DNA of 44,532 nucleotides from Bacteroidales bacterium (lineage in GTDB: Bacteria > Bacteroidota > Bacteroidia > Bacteroidales > P3): assembly GCA_017561155.1 (NCBI GenBank), contig JAFZDP010000079.1, forward strand, positions 1-44,532, written 5' to 3'. The notes under the pieces were generated by a model. It was not told where the DNA came from. It ran no database searches and saw only the letters and a program-made list of their open reading frames with translations. Both the position numbers and the translations under genes were made by a program. Below, piece after piece: positions 24,953 to 33,057 of this stretch (within the stretch, counting starts at the first letter, position 1; each line of letters begins with the position of its first letter).

Positions 24953-25717
24953 TTATTCTGACAAAACCAATCTAAAACCATAGCCACTATAGACATATTC
25001 CGGTTTTGCAGAATCTCTTCTCAGCACTCTACAATTTTGTGAACGATCTACCCAACTACCACCTCTCAACACTCTAAAAATACCTACTTCAGCTCCCTGT
25101 GGATTTACTGTTATTTCTGTATTGTATGGTGCTTTCCAATCATTACACCACTCACCCACGTTACCCGTCATATCGTATATTCCCAATTCGTTAGGTTTAA
25201 GTGTCTTCACATCATGAGTTTCCATTCCGGAATTCTCAGCACACCACCCTACCGCATTTATATTGTTATCTCCACTATATTTATCTTTTTTTCTGTAATT
25301 TCCACCTCTTGCTGCAAACTCCCATTCTGCTTCTGTTGGCAATCTAAAATTCAGACCGGTCAGTTTGTTTAGCTTTTTTATAAACTCTTGTACATCATTC
25401 CAACTTACCTGCTCTACCGGTCTATTACTTCCTTGAAAATAACTCGGATTATTCCCCATAACTGCTTGCCACAATTCTTGAGTAACTTCTGTTTCCCCTA
25501 TATAGTAAGTACTTACTGTAACATTGTGTGCAGGACGTTCCTTTTTATATTTATCTCCACCTCGTTTCGATTTATTACCCATCATAAAATTTCCGCCATT
25601 CACTTTTATCATTGTAAAACTTACATCATTTACAGTATAGCTTACATTTTGTGACTTGGCAGGAACGAACATACTTATCAATACAGAAAGTATAATTAAC
25701 TCAATTCTTTTTTTCAT
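24953..25717 (-). CDS. SUMF1/formylglycine-generating-enzyme-like secreted protein
   Basis: A 254-aa exported protein with a signal peptide (ending SMFVPAKSQ) and one SUMF1 domain. Family blocks are GGNFMMGN, ETEVTQELWQAVMG, PVEQVSWNDVQEF, FRLPTEAEWEFAARGG, YDMTGNVGEWCNDW and RVLRGGSW. In the region of the two catalytic cysteines of true FGE it reads WVDRSQNC: the first cysteine is Asp and only the second remains. It is therefore probably not a sulfatase-activating oxidase, but a binding or structural member. It is the first gene of the operon running to 21554. Confidence 0.85.
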   Translation of the reverse strand: MKKRIELIILSVLISMFVPAKSQNVSYTVNDVSFTMIKVNGGNFMMGNKSKRGGDKYKKERPAHNVTVSTYYIGETEVTQELWQAVMGNNPSYFQGSNRPVEQVSWNDVQEFIKKLNKLTGLNFRLPTEAEWEFAARGGNYRKKDKYSGDNNINAVGWCAENSGMETHDVKTLKPNELGIYDMTGNVGEWCNDWKAPYNTEITVNPQGAEVGIFRVLRGGSWVDRSQNCRVLRRDSAKPEYVYSGYGFRLVLSE

Positions 25718-25892
25718 CCTAAAAGCATTTTATAGTTTAATTGTTTGATAACATTTTTACATATAGTTATATATATCAACAATATATTTCTTTTCTACTT
25801 ATCTAAAACATATAGCAAATATAAGAAATTATTTTCACTTATTACCACATGCACTCAAAATTAATTATTGCTCTATATTTCTTACAAAAAAC

Positions 25893-25953
25893 AAAGAGCA
25901 TAGCATCCTAAAACAAAAGGTTTTCTACCTATTATTTTTTGGCTATGCCCTTT
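25893..25953 (-). terminator. terminator after the 757-aa protein gene
   Basis: GGCATAGC on the minus strand (within 25942-25953) pairs with GCTATGC (25898-25904) in a long hairpin flanked by AAAG and CTTT, then TTTGTTTTTTG. The rest of 25718-26030 is AT-rich, with no gene seen. Confidence 0.65.
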
Positions 25954-26030
25954 ATTGATAATATTTATACCACTTTATCGTCTTTTCATAATCTTTAGCG
26001 TGGCATTTTAGTATTTTCTTCTATATTGAT

Positions 26031-28304
26031 CTACTCTACATTTAGTGTGTCTGCTATTGCTGAATCGGCATCATTCACAACTATTTCTTCGTCTACCACT
26101 ATTTCTGTTTTATTACCAAACCATGGTAGTGGCGACTCTAATTTAGGACTTATGAAAGAAAAAATATTCAACAACCACATCAAAGCCAATACAACTATTG
26201 CCGAAGACAAAGAGTATAACCATTTCTTCCATATAGGCATTCCTTTACGAGCATAAGGGTCTTTCAATTTTAATTTAGGATACTTAGCTATATCGGTAAG
26301 AGTTTCGCCAAAAGGTATACTTATTTTCGAAATAGCATTCACTGCCCAACCATTTGCATTAAGTAGAGGAGCAATATTTCTTCTTCGCAATTTTAACCAC
26401 GCCATTATCATAGCAGGACCAGATACTACCAACATAAGTCCTATAAATAACATTATTATTTGGTACCATTTTAATGCGAACAAACCTTTAAAAATACTAG
26501 TAAGAGCAGTACCTATCATACCAACAGCCATACCTAAAGCAGCAAATATCCCGGCAAATTTTGCTATATCGAATGGTGCTGCCGGTGCAGCAGTAGTTGC
26601 CGGTGCCGGTGCTTTTGGGTCTATACTTTCTGCTTTGGCTGATACATTATCCAACTCTGCAGTCATTTTCCCCATAATTTTTGCATCTTTATCCGCAGCA
26701 CTCTTATTTATAAGGTTTTCAACAGCTGTTGCCATTCTTCTATATGGCGACCAAAACGACTGTGAAATATTTATAGGATTATCAATTATCTTAGTAATAA
26801 CTGCATCCCATTCCTCACCATCGTTATCGTAGAAGATACCATTCTTACCAACCGCCAATTCTCCTATATCGCCGACAGTTACGGTAGCTACAATTTGCAT
26901 TTTGCCCGGTTTTTTAGTTGTAGTACAATCGCAATACAACAAGTACATACCACTATTGCCTGCCGAAGCACTATGTGCAGCAGTGTCTGCCACTTTCATG
27001 CAAAATCTACACTCGCGTTGGTCTATAATCAGTGTTCCACATTGGAATATCGCTTTTACATCTTTATCTTTATCGTAAAAATCATGTAAAGTAACAAAGT
27101 TGCGTACCAATCTATAGAAATCACGGAAAATGTATAAAAATTTATCTACCAAAGCAATATTTTCCGATTCGTCTTTCAATGTCAAATCCTGCTCAACTAA
27201 GGATAATAACTCAGCTTTTGCATTTTGCGATACAAAGTTTCTAATAGCATCTATTCCCAAACCTTCAACCTCAAAACCTATTTTGGCCGCTTTCCAAGCT
27301 TTATAGTCCGAAAATTTTGTTCCTATTTGATTCCAATCAGCTTCTGTTATAGCAGTTTTATCAGCAGAAATCCATATAGCTTTTATTGTATTAAAATTAC
27401 TTTCCCATACAGGGTTAATAGATGCATTTAGATCTATTTCTGCTTTGTTATTTATATGTGTAAGTGGATATGCTGCAATATCTTCTTGTTTTTGATCAAG
27501 ATTTTCTGTGCTTATAGCCTCGATTCTCGAAGTTTGAACATCTAATGCTGTTTTTCCATCAGGCGAATATGCAGCAAGTTTGCATCTCATAAAATAATCT
27601 TTCACCTTTCCATCTAATGCCTCATAAGCTCCCAGCATAGAATCGGTGTTATCTCCAAAAGGCATTTCCGGTTTAGAATCGGCCCAAGCTATATATGCTT
27701 CCAACGTTTTGTAGAAAGCATCTATTTGTTCTGCTCCTACGCCTTCTTCTCCACTTCTGTCCAACACATTTCCAATGGTAGCTTTTATAGCCGATATTGT
27801 CGCTTTAAGTTCATCGTTGTCGGTGGTAGATTCTGTAATAACTCCATCGCCATTAAATTTTGTTTTGGCAAATATTGCTGTTATATCAGCTGTATCTGAA
27901 ATAGATATCACACTACCTTCTTTTCCCAAATTTTCTAATATTTGCTTGGCAGCTTTGTACAACTTTTGACCTTCATCAGTAGTAGTATCTACTTGATTTA
28001 TATCAATATTATCGCTACCTGCAAGCAATAAATTGTTGTCTTTTAGCAGCGATGTTATCCATTGCGATACTGCTACAACATCGTTTACTCTCAACTTGCC
28101 ATCAGCATCGCTATCCATATATTTCAAACTACGCTCGTCTATCTCCAAACCAGAAGTAGGACAAGATAATACTGTCCACATTTTGGGGTCTAATTCCGAC
28201 AAATGAGCCAAATCTTCGCCCGAATCTATTCGTGCTCTAAGCGAACCGCCCATATTGACAAATTCCCACTTATACTTTTTGTTCAACAAATTTAATATAG
28301 CCAT
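26031..28304 (-). CDS. 757-aa membrane protein with EF-hand-like loop
   Basis: An uncommon protein I cannot assign to a characterised family. There is no signal peptide. Residues 64-75 (DSDADGKLRVND) form an EF-hand-like calcium loop with D64, D66, D68 and D75, and a more degenerate second loop is at about 149-160 (FNGDGVIT). A long helical region follows. A Cys cluster (QCGTL, ECRFC, YCDC) in the middle may bind metal. An Ala/Pro linker (about 575-595) leads to two or three transmembrane segments (GIFAALGMAVGMIGTAL, WYQIIMLFIGLMLVVSGPA) and a last one (SSAIVVLALMWLLNIF). The tail is acidic. It has its own terminator. Confidence 0.75.
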   Translation of the reverse strand: MAILNLLNKKYKWEFVNMGGSLRARIDSGEDLAHLSELDPKMWTVLSCPTSGLEIDERSLKYMDSDADGKLRVNDVVAVSQWITSLLKDNNLLLAGSDNIDINQVDTTTDEGQKLYKAAKQILENLGKEGSVISISDTADITAIFAKTKFNGDGVITESTTDNDELKATISAIKATIGNVLDRSGEEGVGAEQIDAFYKTLEAYIAWADSKPEMPFGDNTDSMLGAYEALDGKVKDYFMRCKLAAYSPDGKTALDVQTSRIEAISTENLDQKQEDIAAYPLTHINNKAEIDLNASINPVWESNFNTIKAIWISADKTAITEADWNQIGTKFSDYKAWKAAKIGFEVEGLGIDAIRNFVSQNAKAELLSLVEQDLTLKDESENIALVDKFLYIFRDFYRLVRNFVTLHDFYDKDKDVKAIFQCGTLIIDQRECRFCMKVADTAAHSASAGNSGMYLLYCDCTTTKKPGKMQIVATVTVGDIGELAVGKNGIFYDNDGEEWDAVITKIIDNPINISQSFWSPYRRMATAVENLINKSAADKDAKIMGKMTAELDNVSAKAESIDPKAPAPATTAAPAAPFDIAKFAGIFAALGMAVGMIGTALTSIFKGLFALKWYQIIMLFIGLMLVVSGPAMIMAWLKLRRRNIAPLLNANGWAVNAISKISIPFGETLTDIAKYPKLKLKDPYARKGMPIWKKWLYSLSSAIVVLALMWLLNIFSFISPKLESPLPWFGNKTEIVVDEEIVVNDADSAIADTLNVE

Positions 28305-28370
28305 ATTCTTTTATTTGTTTTAATATATATATTTAAAAACTAATATTTTCTACCAATAATAATTTTTCTT

Positions 28371-29642
28371 TTATTTACACACTACTAATATCTTATCAAT
28401 ACGCACTCCGTCCATATCCATTATCTCCATCTCAAAATTTTCCCATTCCAACTTTTGTCCTTCTTTGGGTATTTCGTGCAATGTATCTATAATCAAACCA
28501 CTTATAGTATTGAATTTTTTATCTTCCGAAAATAATTCTTCTTTGTCGAAAAAAGCCAAAAAATTGTAGAAACTATATCTACCATCTATTATGTAACTTC
28601 CATCATCACGTTTCACAATATCTCCCACTTCGTTTTCTTCCAACATTTCTCCGACCAATGCTTCCATTATATCTTTCAAACTTACTATACCTACCACACT
28701 GCCAAATTCATCGATGATAAGTCCACTTTTTATCCTACCTTTTTTAAACTGCTCCAATGCACTATACACATTCATACTTTCAGGAAAGTAGCTTGCTGCA
28801 GACAATATACTATTCAAATCAAAACTATCCTTAGCTATGGCAGAAAACAAATTTTTCAAATGAACAAAGCCTTTTATATTATCCACATTTTTGTCTACCA
28901 CAGGATAAGTGTTGTATACATTGGCTTCTATTTTTCGTAACACATCCTCTTTACTGTCAGCAATATCCAAAAACACTATTTCGCTTCGATGTGTCATTAT
29001 CGACGATATTTTACGCTCACTCAAATTAAAAGCACGTTCCACTATATCATGTTCTACCTCCTCTATCTCGCCATCGTCCAAACTTTCTTTCATCATGTTT
29101 TTGATTTCCTCTTCGGTAACAGGTGCCTCTTTTATCTTGTTTAGCCCAAATAGTCCGGACACAAAACCACTACTTTTTGCCAACACCCAAACTAATGGAT
29201 AACACACTCGGCTCAGAAACATCATCGGGGTAGCTATTGCCTTGGCAATTCCTTCGGCTTTGCTTAGCCCCAAACGTTTTGGAAACAACTCTCCAAACAC
29301 CAGGGTAAGATATGTTACTAAAATAACTATCAACGTTTTGCTTATTCCGAAACTATATGCTTCCAACGATGGAATATACCTTGTAAGTACCTCTGACAAC
29401 CCACTTGCAAAGGCCTCGCCACTAAACAACCCCGTAAGGATACCTATCAACGTAATACCAATTTGCAATGTACTGAAAAAATCGTCAGGACTATTAGCCA
29501 ATGCTAATGCCTTAGCGGCCTTCTTATTACCATTTTTATGTTCGGTTTCCAGCTTACTTTTTCTAGCACTCACTACGGCCATTTCGCTCATACTCAAAAA
29601 GCCATTTATCAATATCAGCACTACTATTATTACTATCTCCAT
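28371..29642 (-). CDS. CNNM/CBS-domain membrane protein (CorC/HlyC-type)
   Basis: A 423-aa protein with an N-terminal CNNM (DUF21) domain of about four transmembrane segments (MEIVIIVVLILINGFLSMSE, IGITLIGILTGLFSG, LIVILVTYLTLVFGELFPKR). A tandem CBS pair follows (MTHRSEIVFLDIAD and NIKGFVHLKNLF; SGLIIDEFGSVVGIVSLKDIMEALVGE), then a C-terminal CorC_HlyC domain (DGSYIIDGRYSFYNFLAFF). The family is associated with Mg2+ or Co2+ export or, as GldE, with gliding in some Bacteroidetes. No gliding genes are adjacent. Confidence 0.9.
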   Translation of the reverse strand: MEIVIIVVLILINGFLSMSEMAVVSARKSKLETEHKNGNKKAAKALALANSPDDFFSTLQIGITLIGILTGLFSGEAFASGLSEVLTRYIPSLEAYSFGISKTLIVILVTYLTLVFGELFPKRLGLSKAEGIAKAIATPMMFLSRVCYPLVWVLAKSSGFVSGLFGLNKIKEAPVTEEEIKNMMKESLDDGEIEEVEHDIVERAFNLSERKISSIMTHRSEIVFLDIADSKEDVLRKIEANVYNTYPVVDKNVDNIKGFVHLKNLFSAIAKDSFDLNSILSAASYFPESMNVYSALEQFKKGRIKSGLIIDEFGSVVGIVSLKDIMEALVGEMLEENEVGDIVKRDDGSYIIDGRYSFYNFLAFFDKEELFSEDKKFNTISGLIIDTLHEIPKEGQKLEWENFEMEIMDMDGVRIDKILVVCK

Positions 29643-29815
29643 TTATCGATGTATGTTTTGTGTACTTTTTTTCCAAGAAAATTCTTATTATTCTACAATA
29701 TAAATCATTTTGTAGATAACTAAAAAATTATGATTATATTGCATAACATTGCAACCAAAATATGTTATCTCGTCTTTTAATTTTCCACTTACCACCCCCA
29801 ACCATTAATTTCTTC

Positions 29816-29881
29816 ACAATAGGGTGTGCTGAGATTTATGGTATATTGTAAATAGATTGACAATAGGGTGTTATTCAGGAG
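29816..29881 (-). repeat. 22-bp-period repeats, inverted and degenerate copy
   Basis: ACAATAGGGTGT occurs at 29816 and again at 29860 (44 bp, two steps of 22). A degenerate middle unit at 29838 matches at about half the positions. Read on the minus strand the core is ACACCCTATTGT, the same as ACCCTATTGT in the 43389 unit, and the stretch AAATC...GCACACCCT also recurs at 43331-43345. The rest of the 29643-30018 gap is AT-rich, with no gene seen. Confidence 0.55.
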
Positions 29882-30018
29882 CGTTGCAGGATCTGTTTTA
29901 ATAGTCAGATACAACTTTGCATTACACTATAAACCACATAATTATAAATCACATATAATTTTCATTAACTTTCTGTCACAAAAAGGCATTCTTATTTGCA
30001 ATCTATTTTATAGTTTGC

Positions 30019-30049
30019 TTGACAAAATCGTTTAAAATATGTACCTTTG
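30019..30049 (+). promoter_or_regulatory. promoter of the S41 protease gene
   Basis: TTG at 30019-30021 and TACCTTTG at 30042-30049 are separated by 20 bp, and the start codon lies 54 bp after the -7 box. This is a consensus Bacteroidetes promoter. Confidence 0.75.
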
Positions 30050-30103
30050 CAGAGAAATTCAGAATATAGTACAATTAATATTATAACTAACCTACAATAA
30101 GTT

Positions 30104-31873
30104 ATGAATCTTAAAACAATATTTGCAGCTACTTTGCTATGTGCAATATGTACAAACATTAATGGTCAACGCATACTTTCACAAACAAACAACAAGCTTG
30201 AACAAACTATACAATATATAGAACGCTTTTATGTAGAAAAGGCCAATATGGACAAAATTATGGACAAAGGAATTGTTGGCGTTTTGCAGGAACTAGACCC
30301 TCATAGCGTATATATTCCGGCCAAAGAAGTAGAAAAAACAAACGAGCCTTTGAAGGGAAATTTTATGGGTGTGGGTATCGCGTTCAAAATATTCAAAGAC
30401 ACTATCAATGTGATGGAAATCATAAAAGGCGGTCCGGCCGAAAAAGTGGGTATGCTACCCGGCGACAAAATCATAAGCATCGACGGACAAAAAGCCTATG
30501 GTAGCGACAGTATAACAAACAATTGGGTATTTAAAAAACTAAGAGGCAAAAAAGGAACAAAGGTAAAGATAAAAGTAATTAGAAAAAACATTGACGATGT
30601 CATTGAATTTGAAGTAAGAAGAGATAAAATTCCTATAAATAGTGTCGGAACATACTTTATGGTAGACAAGAGTATCGGATACATATCTTTACAACGCTTT
30701 TCACAATCATCGGCCGAAGAAGTACGCAATGCTATCAAAGAGCTTAAGAAACAAGGAATGAAAAGCTTAATTTTCGATTTGCGTGGCAATGGCGGTGGAT
30801 TTTTGGAGATTGCCGGCGATATATGCGACGAATTTCTTTCCGACGATAAACTGATAGTATACACAGAAGGATTGACCGTTGGCAGACAAACTCTGAAAAG
30901 TACAAGAAAAGGCGAATTCGAAACAGGCAGACTAGTTATACTAATAGATGAAAGCTCGGCAAGTGCAAGCGAAATTGTAAGTGGAGCCATACAAGACCAC
31001 GACAGAGGGATAATAATAGGTAGAAGAAGTTTTGGTAAAGGATTGGTACAGCGTATGTTTCCACTGGCAGATGGCGGGCAACTACGACTTACCACATCGA
31101 GATACTATACCCCAAGTGGAAGATGTATTCAAAAACCATACAAAGATGGTTTGGAAGCATACTACAACGAGCTGATGAACAGGTACAACCAAAATGAACT
31201 TATAGACCCCGACAAAATAGATTTACCCGACAGCGTAAAATATTATACTGCAAACAAAAGAGTAGTATATGGAGGAGGTGGTATTATACCCGATATATTT
31301 GTTCCTATAGATACTACTCGAATATCTGACTATTATATAGAAATACGCTCAAAGGGATTGATAAACAATTTTGCATTAGAGTATGCTAATCAAAACCGCA
31401 ACATGTTGTTGGAAAAATATCCTACATACGAAGAGTTTGATAAAAACTATCGCAAACTTAACATTACAGAAGAGTTTAAAAACTATGCCGCTAAAAATGG
31501 AATAAAAGAAAACAAGTTACGTCCGTATTGGATTGTAGATTGGGCCACAAAAGCACTTGATGCCGAAATAAAAGATACCGCATACAATGTAGATGGAGAT
31601 TGCTATGCAGAGATTGCTAAAAAGATGCTGGAAAATCCGAAATTTATAGAAAATGTAATAGAAAAAGCGAAGAAAGAAGACAAAAAAATAAAAGAGATAA
31701 CAAAAAAATCTGAGATTTACATAAACGGACAAATAAAAGCAGCAATAGCCGGAAACCTTTACGGTACAAACTATTATTACGAAGCCATAAAAGAAATAGA
31801 CGAAGACTATAAAACTGCATTAGAAGTTATAAAAAGTGGACGATTATTTAGGCGATTAAACATTGAAGATTGA
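30104..31873 (+). CDS. S41 C-terminal processing peptidase
   Basis: A 589-aa exported serine protease. A signal peptide (ending INGQ) is followed by an N-terminal helical part, then a PDZ domain (GVGIAFKIFKDTINVMEII, GPAEKVGMLPGDKIISIDG), then the S41 catalytic core. That core has the LRGNGGGFLEIA loop, the catalytic Ser in DESSASASEIVSGA and the catalytic Lys in GRRSFGKGLVQR. A long C-terminal extension follows. Substrates are probably envelope proteins with exposed C-termini. It is a single-gene unit with its own promoter. Confidence 0.93.
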   Translation: MNLKTIFAATLLCAICTNINGQRILSQTNNKLEQTIQYIERFYVEKANMDKIMDKGIVGVLQELDPHSVYIPAKEVEKTNEPLKGNFMGVGIAFKIFKDTINVMEIIKGGPAEKVGMLPGDKIISIDGQKAYGSDSITNNWVFKKLRGKKGTKVKIKVIRKNIDDVIEFEVRRDKIPINSVGTYFMVDKSIGYISLQRFSQSSAEEVRNAIKELKKQGMKSLIFDLRGNGGGFLEIAGDICDEFLSDDKLIVYTEGLTVGRQTLKSTRKGEFETGRLVILIDESSASASEIVSGAIQDHDRGIIIGRRSFGKGLVQRMFPLADGGQLRLTTSRYYTPSGRCIQKPYKDGLEAYYNELMNRYNQNELIDPDKIDLPDSVKYYTANKRVVYGGGGIIPDIFVPIDTTRISDYYIEIRSKGLINNFALEYANQNRNMLLEKYPTYEEFDKNYRKLNITEEFKNYAAKNGIKENKLRPYWIVDWATKALDAEIKDTAYNVDGDCYAEIAKKMLENPKFIENVIEKAKKEDKKIKEITKKSEIYINGQIKAAIAGNLYGTNYYYEAIKEIDEDYKTALEVIKSGRLFRRLNIED

Positions 31874-32371
31874 TCGAATAGTTTAAATTATGCTTTAACC
31901 CAAATTGGCCATTAGAAACAGCTGTGTAATGTAAACAAAACAGAGATTTATACCTACAGCAAAACTTATAGACAAGCAACTAATTTTGGATAAATTACTT
32001 ACCAAAAAAAATCGTGCTTTTGATATCTATTTTCCATTCCCCAAAGATCATTTTTTGACCTTAGAGGGGCAAAAAACACCTCTTTAAAGATCTTTTTTCA
32101 ACAATAGAAAATGTTGTTTTAGTACATAGAATTTTTCTAAAAAATAATTCAAAAATAATTCAAAATCACTCGTTAGGATTGATTTGGATTTAATTTATTC
32201 AAACTTTTTCTCAAACATTCTATTTACACTTCATCATATACATAAAAATATAATAGGTAGCAGAAAAACATCTTCTTTCTCTACTACCTATTGATTTTTA
32301 CAATATCTGTTATCTTTCAAATAATACGGGATAATAATCTATTTCCCATTCAACACGCTTTCCAATATCGA
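31874..32371. other. convergent intergenic region
   Basis: No gene is seen. A weak hairpin AGAGG/CCTCT (32063-32083), followed by AAAGATC and a T run to 32098, may end the S41 protease transcript. Near 32131-32165 an 11-base unit (AAATAATTCAA) is repeated in tandem. The bidirectional hairpin at 32252-32292 is listed separately. Confidence 0.5.
32252..32292. terminator. bidirectional terminator between convergent genes
   Basis: AATAGGTAG (32252-32260) pairs perfectly with CTACCTATT (32284-32292) around a 23-base loop. T-rich stretches follow on both strands (GATTTTTA on plus, ATATTTTTATG on minus), fitting the end of the S41 protease and O-methyltransferase transcripts. Confidence 0.65.
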
Positions 32372-33031
32372 TTATAATTTTCGGCAAAGCATAAGCCCAT
32401 CTCTTATCGGCAAAAGAATATTTTCTACCCGAGAATCGTTTTGTATAAAATCGTTAAGCTCTTTAAGCACTGCCGTTTCTTTATCTCCTTTGGGTTGCGG
32501 ATATACAACTTTCCCACTCCAAAGTATATTGTCCAACATTATAAATCCACCTTTTCTTACCATAGGCAATACCATTTCGTAATAGTTTGGATAATTTATT
32601 TTGTCGGCATCAATAAACACAAGATCAAAAACTTGATTTATTGTAGGCAACACTTCCAAAGCATTACCCATATGTAGGCATATCTTATCGTCAAGTTCAG
32701 CATCTGAAACAGCTTTGAGTATAATATCTTCCAATTCCTCGTCTACTTCTATTGTATGAACTTTACCGCCTTCTTTAAGCCCCTTTGCCAAACATATAGC
32801 AGAATATCCAACATAGGCACCTATTTCCAATACATTGGTAGGTTGTACCATTGTACTTATCATCTCTAATAGCTTTCCCTGATAAGCCCCACTAAGCATT
32901 CTAGGACGAACCATTTTCACATGAGTCCACCTATTTAACTTTGCCATCATTTCACTTTCTTCCGAAGTATGAATTTCAGAATATTGTTCTATATCGGGAT
33001 GAACAAAATTAGTTATAACCTTCTTTTCCAT
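32372..33031 (-). CDS. class I SAM-dependent O-methyltransferase
   Basis: A 219-aa protein of the catechol/caffeoyl-CoA O-methyltransferase-like family (methyltransferase family 3). The SAM motif is VLEIGAYVGYSAICLA, then HTIEVDEEL. Metal-binding and catalytic residues are in DLVFIDADKINYPNYY and MLDNILWSGKV. Length is normal. The acceptor is unknown and could be a small phenolic or a tRNA base (some relatives are TrmR-like). It starts 26 bp after ftsK and is probably co-transcribed with it. Confidence 0.9.
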   Translation of the reverse strand: MEKKVITNFVHPDIEQYSEIHTSEESEMMAKLNRWTHVKMVRPRMLSGAYQGKLLEMISTMVQPTNVLEIGAYVGYSAICLAKGLKEGGKVHTIEVDEELEDIILKAVSDAELDDKICLHMGNALEVLPTINQVFDLVFIDADKINYPNYYEMVLPMVRKGGFIMLDNILWSGKVVYPQPKGDKETAVLKELNDFIQNDSRVENILLPIRDGLMLCRKL

Positions 33032-33057
33032 TCTTGTTTTCTATTAAACAGATGATT

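Noticed and set aside
29643-30103. Riboswitch before the S41 protease gene
   Set aside because: The consensus promoter lies at 30019-30049, leaving a leader of only about 45 bases. The repeats lie upstream of the transcript.
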